Shown here one piece after another: positions 15,266 through 24,413 of a stretch of DNA of 64,000 nt. The notes under the pieces were generated by a model. The model did not search any database, was not told the origin of the DNA, and worked only from the letters and a program-made list of their open reading frames with translations. Made by a program: the position numbers and the translations under genes. Source of the stretch: Methanohalophilus euhalobius (GTDB lineage Archaea; Halobacteriota; Methanosarcinia; Methanosarcinales; Methanosarcinaceae); assembly GCF_900215215.1 (NCBI RefSeq), contig NZ_OBDR01000002.1, forward strand, positions 62,001-126,000, written 5' to 3'. Within the stretch, counting starts at the first letter, position 1. Each line of letters opens with the position of its first letter.

Positions 15266-18031
15266 ATTTCTATTGTGTTCAGGGTCTTTTTTTATATATG
15301 CCCAGAAAACACTACCCTACCCTTGTGGGTTATCTTCCACTCCAACACTGCCACCATGCAAATCTACAATTCTTTTTACTATTGCAAGTCCAAGACCTGT
15401 ACCCTTTATGCTTCCTTTTTGTGCCCTGTTAAACCTGTTAAATATGTATGTTTTATCATCATCAGCAATCCCAGACCCCCTATCCTTAATCATTACTTTA
15501 AATGAAGAGTCGTTTTCCTGCACCCCTATATGAATTGAACTTTCCGAAGGGCTATATTTGATTGCATTTGAAAGCAGATTGATAAAAACCTCCTTGATTA
15601 TAGGATTGGCTTTTAGAGGATATGGCTGTTGCAGATCGTGTATTATATCCATATTTTTATTTTCAGCCAGAGGGACCATCTCTGAAATGCAGGAAGTTAA
15701 TATTCGACCCAGGTCCATCTTTTGCAGCTCAAGGGTTTCAGTAGATTCAAGTTTGGACAGATAAGCTGCGTTTTCGATCATATCGATCAAGCGTTCTGTG
15801 TTATCCCTGATCTTTGATAAAAAATGAATCTTTTTTTCTTCCTTTTCTTTCTTAATGAGTACGTCTGTAAAACCTTTCACGATATTTGCAGGATTTAAAA
15901 GATCATGGCGCATTATATCGGTAAAAAGGTCCTTCATTTCATTAGATTTCTCCAATTGGTCTGCGTAATCCTTAAGGGCGATTTCAGCCTGTTTTCTGCG
16001 TGTAATGTCCTGTGCAGTAAAGATTACTTTTTGAGGAGAATCTTTCAAACCCAGTGGCTGGGAATTGAACTGTATACAGATGTGTTTTTTATTGCATACC
16101 CAGTGCAATTCTGTGGAAAATTGTTTTTCATGGATATCTGGCCCTAAGTCGCTATCAAGATACCTCGAAGATTCTTCAGTGCATATAGAAAATAGAGATT
16201 TACCTACAATATTTTCTCTAGGAATGCCAGTAATTTCGGCCATACCTTTATTAAGGTCAATCAATTCCAGATCTTTATTGAGCACACCGATACCTATAGG
16301 AGCATTGTCATAGAGAGCAGAGACCCAGGAATTGGCAGTTTGGAGTTCAGAGGTACGTTGATCCACAATTTCTCCCAGATGTTTGCGATAATTTTCCAGT
16401 TCCAGTTCTGAACTTTTACGTTCAGTAATATCTCGTACTATACTGAGCATGATACTATTTTCTTTATCAAGTACAGAAGAACTGATCTCAACATCAATAA
16501 CTGAATCATTCATATGTTTAATTTTCGATTCAAAACGTGTAGATCCTTCATTCAATGTTTTTTGGATTGCTGATTGGGACTGTGCCATATATTCAGATTC
16601 ATGAGGATAAAGATCAGCAATTTTCATAGATAAGATATCAGAATGAGAACAGCCAATTATTTTGCAGGCACTTCTATTGGCATCTATTATTGTACCCTCA
16701 GAAGAGTGGATTAAGATAGCATCATTTGATCTGTCAAAAAGAGAACGGTAAAGGTGCATTGTATTATCAAGCATCATATAGGTCTTACCACGTTCCTTTG
16801 CATTGAATATGGAATCAAACAATATCCTGAGGAGACCATCACTATAGGATGGCCAATTTTTGTTTTTTGTGGCCGAAACTACACCGATAAATCCTACTAA
16901 CTGATTTTCGACATGTACAGGCATAATCTGAGCCGATTCAATATCCAATGTTGTCAAGAGTCCTTTCAGATTTTTTTCAGAATCTGGAAGTTGCTCTATA
17001 GAATTCACGTAATAGGGCTCATTTTACTGGAATTTCTCAATTACAGTCGGGAATTGTGCAGTTGACAGTGAGCTTAATTTATCCATTGCCAGTTCGCATC
17101 TTCCTTTTAAGGGTGGCACACAAGTGTAATGTGTTAGATGCATATTATTTTCGCTATGGTTTAGTTCATATATAAAAATTGAATCTGCATCAAGAATTTC
17201 CCTGATCTTTTCCAGAATTGGTTCTATAAGCAGATCAATATCTTCAAAAAATGGGTCTACCAACTGATTACACGCTCTTGCTAGGAAACGAAACGCATTG
17301 GACTGTTTCTGAGAATGGATTTCCGCCTCTTTCCTCCTGTTTATATCATTAGCTATACCATTAATTCCCAAAAAGTTTCCCATTTCATCATATATTGGAT
17401 CTATACGGTTCTGGAACCAATGCAATTCTTTATTGCCATTCTGGATACGTATCTGTGCTTTAAGGGGTAAATTATCCACTGATTTTATTTTGTTAAATAT
17501 ATTCAACCACTCATCCCTATCACCCAGACATACATAATCTGCAAATGGCCGGGAATGCATTTGTTCAGGACGCAAACCGTATTCTTGAATGTTGGGTGAA
17601 ATATAGACAATTTTTCCTTCACTGTTGAGGGAATAGGGAATTTCATTTGTACTGCCCAGAAGGAAATCGTAATCATACCGGACTTTTTTCGCTTCGATCT
17701 CTTTATCAATAAATACAGACAAAATTTTTGCAATAAAATCAAGTTTTTGTTTTTCATCAGAAGTGAAAGGTTCGTAATTATTTTTCAATGAAAGATCCTT
17801 ATAAAATAACTCCAGCCATAACGCATGGCTTTTCTCTTCATTTTTGGGTATATTTGAAGAGGAGATTTGATATTTACCCTGCTTAAAAACAGGAGACTTA
17901 TAAGAATAAGGACCAAATAATATCCTTGCAGACGCCTTCTCCGGATATCGAAGTATTTGAGGAAGGACTTTTGCAATTTCTTCCATCTTTTGGTCAAATG
18001 ACATATCCTCTGCCAGGATTTCATAGAACAT
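15251..18031 (-). pseudogene. PAS/GAF sensor histidine kinase interrupted by TAA and TAG
   Basis: One continuous frame from ATG 18031 carries PAS (YDFLLGSTNEIPYSLNSEG), GAF, two more PAS domains (FDRSNDAILIHSSEG and LYDNAPIGIGVLNKD), HisKA with MRHDLLNPANIVKGF as the likely phospho-acceptor site, and HATPase with NLLSNAIKYSPSE and GTGLGLAIVKR. A TAA at 17024-17026 splits the GAF domain (VIEKFQ, stop, NEPYYVNSIEQLP). A TAG at 15317-15319 lies inside the terminal G box (DNPQG, TAG, GSVFWAYIKK), where Lys is usual; the frame then ends at TAA 15251. The TAG could be pyrrolysine or a stop; the TAA cannot be read that way, so the gene is probably inactive or makes two fragments. Confidence 0.8.
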
Positions 18032-18218
18032 ATTGCCAAATAATGAATTATGTAAGCTAGTACCCCCTTAACATCATACCAACTCCCATTTGCCATATAT
18101 TTCATCAAATATAATAACTCTTTGATTCACAAAAACAAAAAAAGAATTACATCCAATAACCAGAAGTAATATATAGGTACTCTAATATTACCAAATGATA
18201 TTAAAAGAGGTAGATTTC

Positions 18219-19721
18219 ATGGTAGAAAAATCCATAGAGGAGATAAACAGGAGAATAAAAGAGGATAATGTCAATGTTGTGACGGCTGAGGAAATGGCAG
18301 GTATAGTAGGAGAACTGGGTGCAAAAGAAGCTGCTAAGGAAGTTGATGTAGTTACCACAGGTACATTTGGAGCAATGTGCTCCTCAGGAGTCTGGCTCAA
18401 TTTCGGTCATTCAGAACCACCAATGAAAATGAATAAGGTTTTTTTGAATGGCGTGGAAGCCTACTCAGGCGTAGCTGCAGTAGATGCCTTTATAGGCGCA
18501 GGACAACTTTCCGAAACTGAAGGTTTCGATTATGGTGGGGCCCATGTAATTGAGGACCTGATACGCGGTAAATCCATTGATCTTCACGCCACATCTTATG
18601 GTACCGATTGTTATCCCAGAAAAACACTTGACACTACACTCAACATATATGACCTGAACCAGGCAATCATGATCAACCCCCGTAACGGATATCAGAAATA
18701 CAATGTTGCTACTAACGGCATAAACAGAACGATTTACACATATATGGGTTCGTTACTTCCCAACTATGGAAATGTAACCTATTCCGGCGCTGGTGTACTA
18801 TCACCATTATCCAATGATCCTGATTACCAGACAATAGGAGTTGGCACCCCTATCTTCCTTGGTGGGGCAAAAGGACATATTATTGGGGAAGGAACACAGC
18901 ACAGCCCGGAAACTAATTTTGGTACATTGATGCTTAGGGGTGACCTGAAAGATATGAGTGCCGATTATATTCGTGCGGCAAATTTCCATGAATACGGCAC
19001 TTCCCTCTACGTTGGGATGGGCATACCTATACCTATCCTGAATGAACAACTTGCACAATCAACCGCAGTTACAGATAAAGATGTAGTGACAAACGTACTG
19101 GATTACGGGGTGCCAAGTCGGGACAGGCCTGTTATCAGAAAGGTCAATTATGAAGAACTACGCTCCGGTAGCATCGAAATAAACGGCAAAGATACACCCA
19201 CCTCCTCTATGTCAAGTTTCAAAAAATCACGTGAGATTGCAGAGGAACTGAAAAAATGGGTCGCAGCTGGAGATTTTTTTGTAAACACCCCCTCCCAGAG
19301 ACTTCCTGCAAAAGCCACATGCAAACCGATGAGACAAACAACGAGAAACCCTCTGGTACAGGATATAATGGCAAAGGATGTAGTAGTCATCGATGAGAAT
19401 GCAACTTTCCATGAAGCAGCTAAAATGATCATGGAAAATACTTTTAGCCATTTGCCTGTTGTTTCAGAGGATGGAAAACTGGTAGGTATTGTGACTGCAT
19501 GGGACATATCCAAAGCTGTTGCTGAAACGGGATGTAATTATGTGAAGGATATAATGACAAAAAAGGTCCTCACCTCCAATGCCACCGATCCCATAGATAT
19601 TGCAGCACGCAATCTGGACATGAAAGAAGTATCAGCAATGCCTGTGATAGATAAGGACAGATATGTAATCGGTATAATCACGAGTAATGATATCAGCAAA
19701 CTGTTTGCCAGGAGGCGGTGA
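18219..19721 (+). CDS. Homocysteine biosynthesis protein (COG1900/DUF39) with CBS domains
   Basis: A 500-residue homolog of the M. acetivorans protein MA1821, which together with a ferredoxin partner converts aspartate semialdehyde plus sulfide to homocysteine (established by genetics in Methanosarcina). The DUF39 part runs to about residue 390, with VVTTGTFGAMCSSGVWLNFG near residue 46 containing a conserved Cys and GGAKGHIIGEGTQHSP further on. Two CBS domains follow (VQDIMAKDVVVIDENATFHE and YVKDIMTKKVLTSNATDP), probably an adenosyl-ligand sensor. AAAAGAGGTAG before the ATG at 18219 sets the start. It overlaps the ribosome site of the next gene. Confidence 0.9.
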   Translation: MVEKSIEEINRRIKEDNVNVVTAEEMAGIVGELGAKEAAKEVDVVTTGTFGAMCSSGVWLNFGHSEPPMKMNKVFLNGVEAYSGVAAVDAFIGAGQLSETEGFDYGGAHVIEDLIRGKSIDLHATSYGTDCYPRKTLDTTLNIYDLNQAIMINPRNGYQKYNVATNGINRTIYTYMGSLLPNYGNVTYSGAGVLSPLSNDPDYQTIGVGTPIFLGGAKGHIIGEGTQHSPETNFGTLMLRGDLKDMSADYIRAANFHEYGTSLYVGMGIPIPILNEQLAQSTAVTDKDVVTNVLDYGVPSRDRPVIRKVNYEELRSGSIEINGKDTPTSSMSSFKKSREIAEELKKWVAAGDFFVNTPSQRLPAKATCKPMRQTTRNPLVQDIMAKDVVVIDENATFHEAAKMIMENTFSHLPVVSEDGKLVGIVTAWDISKAVAETGCNYVKDIMTKKVLTSNATDPIDIAARNLDMKEVSAMPVIDKDRYVIGIITSNDISKLFARRR

Positions 19722-19723
19722 GG

Positions 19724-20110
19724 ATGATGATAAAGATCAGCATTTCGTCCAATGTCATAGGTGAGCCCATACTTGCAGAATCAATAATTGAAACCAGAAC
19801 TGCCCTGAACATTTCGCAGGCACATTTCGATTCCACATACGGAGAGATAATTGCCGAGGTAGAAACTGATGATTTCAAGGCTATAAGAAAAGCACTGGAA
19901 TCAAAGGGTGCTGAAGTAACAGTTCTAGACCATCCGATAGTCAGGGATGAGGAAGAATGTGTAGAATGTGGAGCCTGTATATCGGTTTGTCCCGGACATG
20001 TATTTTCCTTTGATGAGGAATGGGGTATTGTCCAGGACATAGAAAAATGTATACAGTGTGGCACCTGTATCAAAATGTGTCCGCATCGGGCCCTGAGCCT
20101 TGAGAAATAA
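19724..20110 (+). CDS. NIL-domain ferredoxin of homocysteine biosynthesis
   Basis: A protein of 128 residues. The first 75 residues form a NIL-type ferredoxin-fold domain ([19 protein letters not shown] with [19 protein letters not shown]). Then come two [4Fe-4S] motifs, [11 protein letters not shown] and [11 protein letters not shown]. It corresponds to MA1822, the partner of the COG1900 protein in homocysteine formation. The genes are tightly coupled: GGAGGCGGTGAGG lies across the upstream stop, and ATG 19724 or 19727 is the start. Confidence 0.9.
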   Translation: MMIKISISSNVIGEPILAESIIETRTALNISQAHFDSTYGEIIAEVETDDFKAIRKALESKGAEVTVLDHPIVRDEEECVECGACISVCPGHVFSFDEEWGIVQDIEKCIQCGTCIKMCPHRALSLEK

Positions 20111-20124
20111 TTATCTTGCAAAAC

Positions 20125-20838
20125 ATGAAAGAACATTATCGTCTCAAGGAAACTATAGTTAGCATCCATGCAGATGATGTCAGCCATGTGGAAGCAGCCA
20201 AAGAAGCTATTGGCTTCCACAGGTCACTGCTTGAGAATTATATTCGAAGGGACCCTTATTTTCAGATTACACTGGAACCCCATTCATGCCCCAAAGATGC
20301 TCCTGAAATAGTCAGAAGAATGACAGATGCTTCATCTACAATGGGACTTGGTCCTATGAGTGCCGTGGCAGGCACGATTGCTTCACTTGCTGTTGAAGCA
20401 ATGGTAGATGCAGGAGCAAGTTTTGCACTGGTCGATAATGGAGGAGACATAGCCTATGTAACAGACCGGCAGATTGTCGTAGGTATATATGCAGGAGAAT
20501 CCGCCGTAAAGGATATTGGTTTTGTGCTTGAACCAGTTGACAATGTGACAGGTGTATGCACGTCATCGGGTACTGTCGGTCCATCGATTAGTTTTGGGAT
20601 GGCAGATGCTGCAGTTGTTTTTTCCGAAGATGTATCCCTTGCTGACTCTGCTGCAACCGCTCTTTCAAATGCAACCGATCCTGGCAGGGAAGCTGTGGAA
20701 AAAGCATTTAAAGTTTTAGAAGGGATTGAGAGTATAAATGGTGCCCTTGTTGTTCAGGGTGAATATGTTGGTATGTGGGGAAACCTACCCAGGTTTAAAA
20801 AAACCCGTGTAAATTACGATTGTATCACAAAAGGGTGA
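20125..20838 (+). CDS. UPF0280 family protein (COG2122), ApbE-like, linked to homocysteine synthesis
   Basis: A 237-residue protein of UPF0280, a fold relative of the flavin transferase Apb[19 protein letters not shown] opens it; [20 protein letters not shown] and [10 protein letters not shown] are the conserved glycine-rich blocks, and [13 protein letters not shown] and [10 protein letters not shown] resemble the ApbE active-site region. In Methanosarcina a COG2122 gene was linked genetically to the COG1900/ferredoxin route, and here all three lie in one operon. A TTG at 20116 is an alternative start; the ATG at 20125 gives the usual N-terminus as I recall it. Confidence 0.85.
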   Translation: MKEHYRLKETIVSIHADDVSHVEAAKEAIGFHRSLLENYIRRDPYFQITLEPHSCPKDAPEIVRRMTDASSTMGLGPMSAVAGTIASLAVEAMVDAGASFALVDNGGDIAYVTDRQIVVGIYAGESAVKDIGFVLEPVDNVTGVCTSSGTVGPSISFGMADAAVVFSEDVSLADSAATALSNATDPGREAVEKAFKVLEGIESINGALVVQGEYVGMWGNLPRFKKTRVNYDCITKG

Positions 20839-20850
20839 TATAAATGAATA

Positions 20851-20876
20851 CCCTTATATACAACTATTTATAAATA
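20851..20876 (+). promoter_or_regulatory. TATA elements for the ftsZ leader
   Basis: CCCTTATATAC at 20851-20861 and TATTTATAAATA at 20865-20876 both fit archaeal TATA boxes. Transcription would begin at about 20882-20900, leaving some 290 bases of leader before ftsZ. Confidence 0.5.
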
Positions 20877-20896
20877 ATGAATCAGACAAAATGTAA

Positions 20897-21150
20897 GGAT
20901 TCAGTCAGACCAAAAGTGGATGCTTGGCCGCTGAAAGTCGGACTTTATTCAAGCAAGTGTCGAACGCCTCAGGGCTACAATAACGAAAAAGATACAGTTC
21001 AATTTCCAAAGAACAGTTGGTACTGATCATTCACATGTAGCTTGGCGAAATCCCCGTCCGTAATTGAAATATGCGGACGGCATGAGAGAATAAATCGGAG
21101 ATAGAGGTAAAGGTTTCTTCGCATATCGGGGATGCTGGATACCTTGTCAT
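20897..21150 (+). ncRNA. Candidate structured RNA or long leader upstream of ftsZ
   Basis: This 350-base gap has no long open frame but several nested pairings. GCTTG at 20922-20926 pairs with CAAGC at 20950-20954, enclosing CCG/CGG. GTTC at 20997-21000 pairs with GAAC at 21011-21014. CCGTCCG at 21055-21061 pairs with CGGACGG at 21074-21080. ATCCCCG near 21050-21056 could close with CGGGGAT at 21127-21133, competing for two bases with the preceding stem. It does not match the conserved motifs of RNase P, SRP or 5S RNA that I can recall. A 49-codon open frame from ATG 20878 overlaps it, but without a ribosome site. It is either an independent small RNA or a structured 5' leader. Confidence 0.35.
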
Positions 21151-21194
21151 TACTTAGGAGATCGTAAAATCACGAATCATCAGAGGGGATGAAT

Positions 21195-22355
21195 GTGCAG
21201 TCCATAGTGCAAGATGCATTGAAACTATCAGAACAGGAAAGAGAGTATCGCCAGAACTTTGAAGATGAAGAAGATTTTGAATTCGGGCTTCCCAGGATAA
21301 CCATTGTTGGTTGCGGAGGCGCCGGAAACAACACCGTCAACCGTCTGTATAATATCGGTATCGAAGGTGCCGAAACTATTGCAATAAATACGGACAAACA
21401 ACATCTTGATCACATACGTGCTGACAAGAAGATCCTTGTGGGTAAAACCTTAACTCGTGGACTTGGTGCGGGTGGCTTCCCGGAAGTCGGTGCCAAAGCA
21501 GCAGATCTTGCCCGTGGAACCCTTGAAGAAGTATTCAAGGAAAGTGACCTTGTTTTTGTAACTGCAGGTATGGGAGGAGGTACCGGTACCGGTGTTGCCC
21601 CCGTTGTGGCTGACATAGCAAAGGAACAGGGAGCAATTGTAGTAGGCATGGTCTCCAGTCCTTTCAGGGTAGAAAGGGCACGTGCTGTAAAAGCTGAAGA
21701 GGGAATAGAGGATTTCCGCCACGCAGCAGATACTGTTATTGTACTTGACAACAACAGGCTTCTCAACTATGTACCAAACCTCCCTATAGAGCAGGCATTT
21801 TCAGTAATGGACCAGCTAATCGCTGAAACCGTAAAGGGTATCACTGAAACGATCACACAACCATCTCTTATCAATCTGGACTATGCAGACATCCGTGCTA
21901 TTATGGGATGTGGTGGCGTGGCCGTAATGCTTGTCGGGGAAAGTAAGAATCAGGATAAGAGTGAAGATGTAGTCAGGGCAGCTTTGAATCACCCACTTCT
22001 TGATGTCGATTACCGCGGCGCCACGGGTAGCCTTGTACATATTACCGGAGGACCGGATCTAAGTCTCAAGGAAGCTGAAGAAGTTGCAGCATCCCTGACA
22101 TATGAATTGTCCTCAAATGCAAATGTAATCTGGGGAGCCAGAATTCGCGATGACTATGAAGGAAAGATTCGTGTAATGGCCATTATGACCGGAGTGCAGT
22201 CAGCACAGGTACTTGGACCTCAATATCAGGCCGATATTGTAGAAAAGAATACCGAATCACGTTATAAAAAGGTTCCAAACGGAAGCCGTCAGGTAGTCGA
22301 ACCAATGAATCGATCTTCTGACAATGGCGGTTCTATTATAGACATAATTAATTAA
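21195..22355 (+). CDS. ftsZ: Cell division protein FtsZ
   Basis: A 386-residue tubulin-like GTPase that forms the division ring. [17 protein letters not shown] is the nucleotide-binding start, [17 protein letters not shown] is the tubulin signature loop, and [20 protein letters not shown] follows in the T5-H7 region. AINTD and the T7 synergy-loop region ([16 protein letters not shown]) are intact. GAGGGG lies 6 bases before the GTG at 21195; the ATG at 21189 directly abuts that ribosome site and is less likely. It is a single-gene transcription unit with its own long leader and a terminator hairpin. Confidence 0.96.
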   Translation: MQSIVQDALKLSEQEREYRQNFEDEEDFEFGLPRITIVGCGGAGNNTVNRLYNIGIEGAETIAINTDKQHLDHIRADKKILVGKTLTRGLGAGGFPEVGAKAADLARGTLEEVFKESDLVFVTAGMGGGTGTGVAPVVADIAKEQGAIVVGMVSSPFRVERARAVKAEEGIEDFRHAADTVIVLDNNRLLNYVPNLPIEQAFSVMDQLIAETVKGITETITQPSLINLDYADIRAIMGCGGVAVMLVGESKNQDKSEDVVRAALNHPLLDVDYRGATGSLVHITGGPDLSLKEAEEVAASLTYELSSNANVIWGARIRDDYEGKIRVMAIMTGVQSAQVLGPQYQADIVEKNTESRYKKVPNGSRQVVEPMNRSSDNGGSIIDIIN

Positions 22356-22361
22356 AATCTG

Positions 22362-22386
22362 GAAAGATGCCTCAAAAGCATCTTTC
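22362..22386 (+). terminator. Hairpin after ftsZ
   Basis: GAAAGATGC at 22362-22370 and GCATCTTTC at 22378-22386 make a perfect 9-bp stem with a 7-nt loop just after the ftsZ stop, followed by a TTATTTTTAAT run. Confidence 0.7.
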
Positions 22387-22424
22387 ACAGATACTTATTT
22401 TTAATATCCAACCGATTATTCCCC

Positions 22425-23903
22425 ATGAAAATTCTTGTAGCTACAGGTCAGCTGGCGGAAAACACAGTTCGTCATGCGGTTGGTTCTGAGACAAGTGTAC
22501 TTATTGTGGATACGGAAATAGCTGCTTTCATTACCCCACAAAGGTTAATTCATTCCTATGAAAACAATAATTTTAAACCCGGGCAATTTGATATGATCCT
22601 TATTCCTGGTCTTGTCCCCGGTGATTTCACAGAAGTTGCAAACAAAATGGGCTGCCCTGTCTACTTAGGTCCGAAACACGCCTATGACCTGGGTTACGCA
22701 ATACGGTTTGCCGGAGATGTGCAATTTTCAGATAAAATCCCTGCATGTGAATTACTCAAAGATATACGCCAACAGGAAGCATACAAAAAATTGAACCAGA
22801 TGGAAAAGAGTGCTTTTGCTCCTTTAATATTCAATGGTACGAAAATAGGGGGCAATTCCCAAATGAAAGTCATGGGCGAAATCGTTGATGCGGGAAATAT
22901 GGATTGTGACCTTCTTCAGAGTAAAGTGGCAGAATTCACCCGTAAAGGTGTTGATATCATCGATCTGGGCATGGCCATTGATACACCCACTGAAAGTGTC
23001 CATGAGGCCATTTTCAATGCAAGAAAAATGACCGGACTGCCACTAAGTGTGGATACCCTGGACCCTGCCCATATATGTAGTGCAATTGAAGCCGGTATTG
23101 ATATCGTCCTCAGCCTCAATGATACAAATATTGATGAGCTGGGAGACGAGATCGCTGCAAAGGGATGTGCTGTTGTGATTATCCCGGGCAGTGGCAATAA
23201 ATATGATACATTGATGCAGAATATCAAACGAGCAAAGGAATTCGGAATTGAAAACATAATTGCAGACCCTGTGCTGGATCCAATTGGTCATGGATTTACA
23301 TCTTCTGTAGAAAGATACAGAAAATTCCGTGATACCTACCCCGATATACCTCTATTCTTTGGAGCCGGTAATGTTACTGAACTTATGGATGCTGATTCAA
23401 TAGGTATAAATGCAACACTGTGCGGAATAGCACATGAGGTCGGCGCAGCCATTCTTTTCACACCCGAATATAGTGATAAAACCCAGGGTTCCATTGCCGA
23501 ACTAAAAACAGCCTCTTCAATGATGAAACTGGCAGAGGAAAGGCACAGTTCCCCAAAGGACCTGGGAATTGACATGTTCATGATCAAAGAAAAACGAAAG
23601 CGACCGGATATTGATATGCCCGATAATGCAACTGCTGCAAAGAGTAGCCCCCACTGGCAACTGGATCCAGCCGGAGCATTCCATATAGGAATTGCACATA
23701 TAAATGATGGAAAAAGGTACATCGTCGCAGAACATGCAAAGGAAACTATCATCGGTAAAAATGCTGCAGAAATACTGGACATGATAATAGATAAAGGACT
23801 TGTCACAAGCCTTGAGCATGCTGGTTATCTTGGAAGGGAACTGGAAAAAGCTGAAATTGCGATTGAATTTGACAGGAGTTATGTACAGGACGATGATTTT
23901 TAA
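22425..23903 (+). CDS. Dihydropteroate synthase-related protein (MJ0107 type)
   Basis: A 492-residue protein of the archaeal dihydropteroate-synthase-related family. The N-terminal 150 residues are a lineage-specific domain (MKILVATGQLAENTVRHAV). The middle is a pterin-binding TIM barrel: KVMGEIVDAGNMDCDLLQ, VDIIDLGMAIDTPTESVHEA, PLSVDTLDPAHICSAIEAG and DPVLDPIGHGF. The family is thought to take part in methanopterin synthesis, where the aryl part differs from p-aminobenzoate; the reaction is not established from this sequence. It leads a short run of forward genes to 26547. Confidence 0.88.
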   Translation: MKILVATGQLAENTVRHAVGSETSVLIVDTEIAAFITPQRLIHSYENNNFKPGQFDMILIPGLVPGDFTEVANKMGCPVYLGPKHAYDLGYAIRFAGDVQFSDKIPACELLKDIRQQEAYKKLNQMEKSAFAPLIFNGTKIGGNSQMKVMGEIVDAGNMDCDLLQSKVAEFTRKGVDIIDLGMAIDTPTESVHEAIFNARKMTGLPLSVDTLDPAHICSAIEAGIDIVLSLNDTNIDELGDEIAAKGCAVVIIPGSGNKYDTLMQNIKRAKEFGIENIIADPVLDPIGHGFTSSVERYRKFRDTYPDIPLFFGAGNVTELMDADSIGINATLCGIAHEVGAAILFTPEYSDKTQGSIAELKTASSMMKLAEERHSSPKDLGIDMFMIKEKRKRPDIDMPDNATAAKSSPHWQLDPAGAFHIGIAHINDGKRYIVAEHAKETIIGKNAAEILDMIIDKGLVTSLEHAGYLGRELEKAEIAIEFDRSYVQDDDF

Positions 23904-23914
23904 CAGGTGATATT

Positions 23915-24367
23915 ATGAAACTTGATTCAAAAGATAAAAAGGAAATTGCTGACATATTGGCCGGGAAATACTTTTCGCAGAATGAATGGAAATGGGTAAA
24001 CCTTGCAAAGGACATGCCCAGAATACAGAAAGCCTATGAAGAAATTAAGGATCAGTATGATTCCTACCCCTACATGAGCAAGGATTGGTATGTAGAAAAT
24101 TCTTCTACGAAAAGCCTGCACATGTGTAGTCGCTGGGATGAACTCAGGGATATGGTTGATTTTTTGAATGCTTATGTAGAACAATTTGATTTTTTGGTCG
24201 GAGCAAACCACAAGATGCTGTGCATAAGTTCTACCGAGGGATTAAGCGACAGACAAAAGACAGCTATCTCCGAGGCCAGGAAACTCAGGTATACTGTTTT
24301 TGTATTCATTGCAAGAGTCCCCGATGAAATGGAATTCGAGCTGTCCCAGATAGGGGGCGGCATGTGA
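23915..24367 (+). CDS. Conserved methanogen protein of unknown function
   Basis: A 150-residue soluble protein beginning MKLDSKDKKEIADILAGKYF. It contains DMPRIQKAYEEIKDQYDSYP and LCISSTEGLSDRQKTAISEA and ends FVFIARVPDEMEFELSQI. No membrane segment, metal site or nucleotide motif is apparent. GGTGATATT precedes the ATG, 12 bases after the pterin-related gene, so the two are cotranscribed. I do not recognise a characterised relative; its place between pterin and lipid-reductase genes does not fix a role. Confidence 0.7.
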   Translation: MKLDSKDKKEIADILAGKYFSQNEWKWVNLAKDMPRIQKAYEEIKDQYDSYPYMSKDWYVENSSTKSLHMCSRWDELRDMVDFLNAYVEQFDFLVGANHKMLCISSTEGLSDRQKTAISEARKLRYTVFVFIARVPDEMEFELSQIGGGM

Positions 24368-24413
24368 TTGATGAAATAGGTTTATAAGCAATACCAAAGT
24401 AGCAATTATTCCC

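Noticed and set aside
17024-17026. Pyrrolysine readthrough to explain the split kinase
   Set aside because: The codon here is TAA, not TAG, so pyrrolysine insertion cannot join the two parts.
20897-21150. RNase P RNA, SRP RNA or 5S rRNA before ftsZ
   Set aside because: None of the conserved motifs of these RNAs that I know is present on either strand; GTGGATGCTTGG resembles the 23S rRNA 5' region only over a dozen bases.
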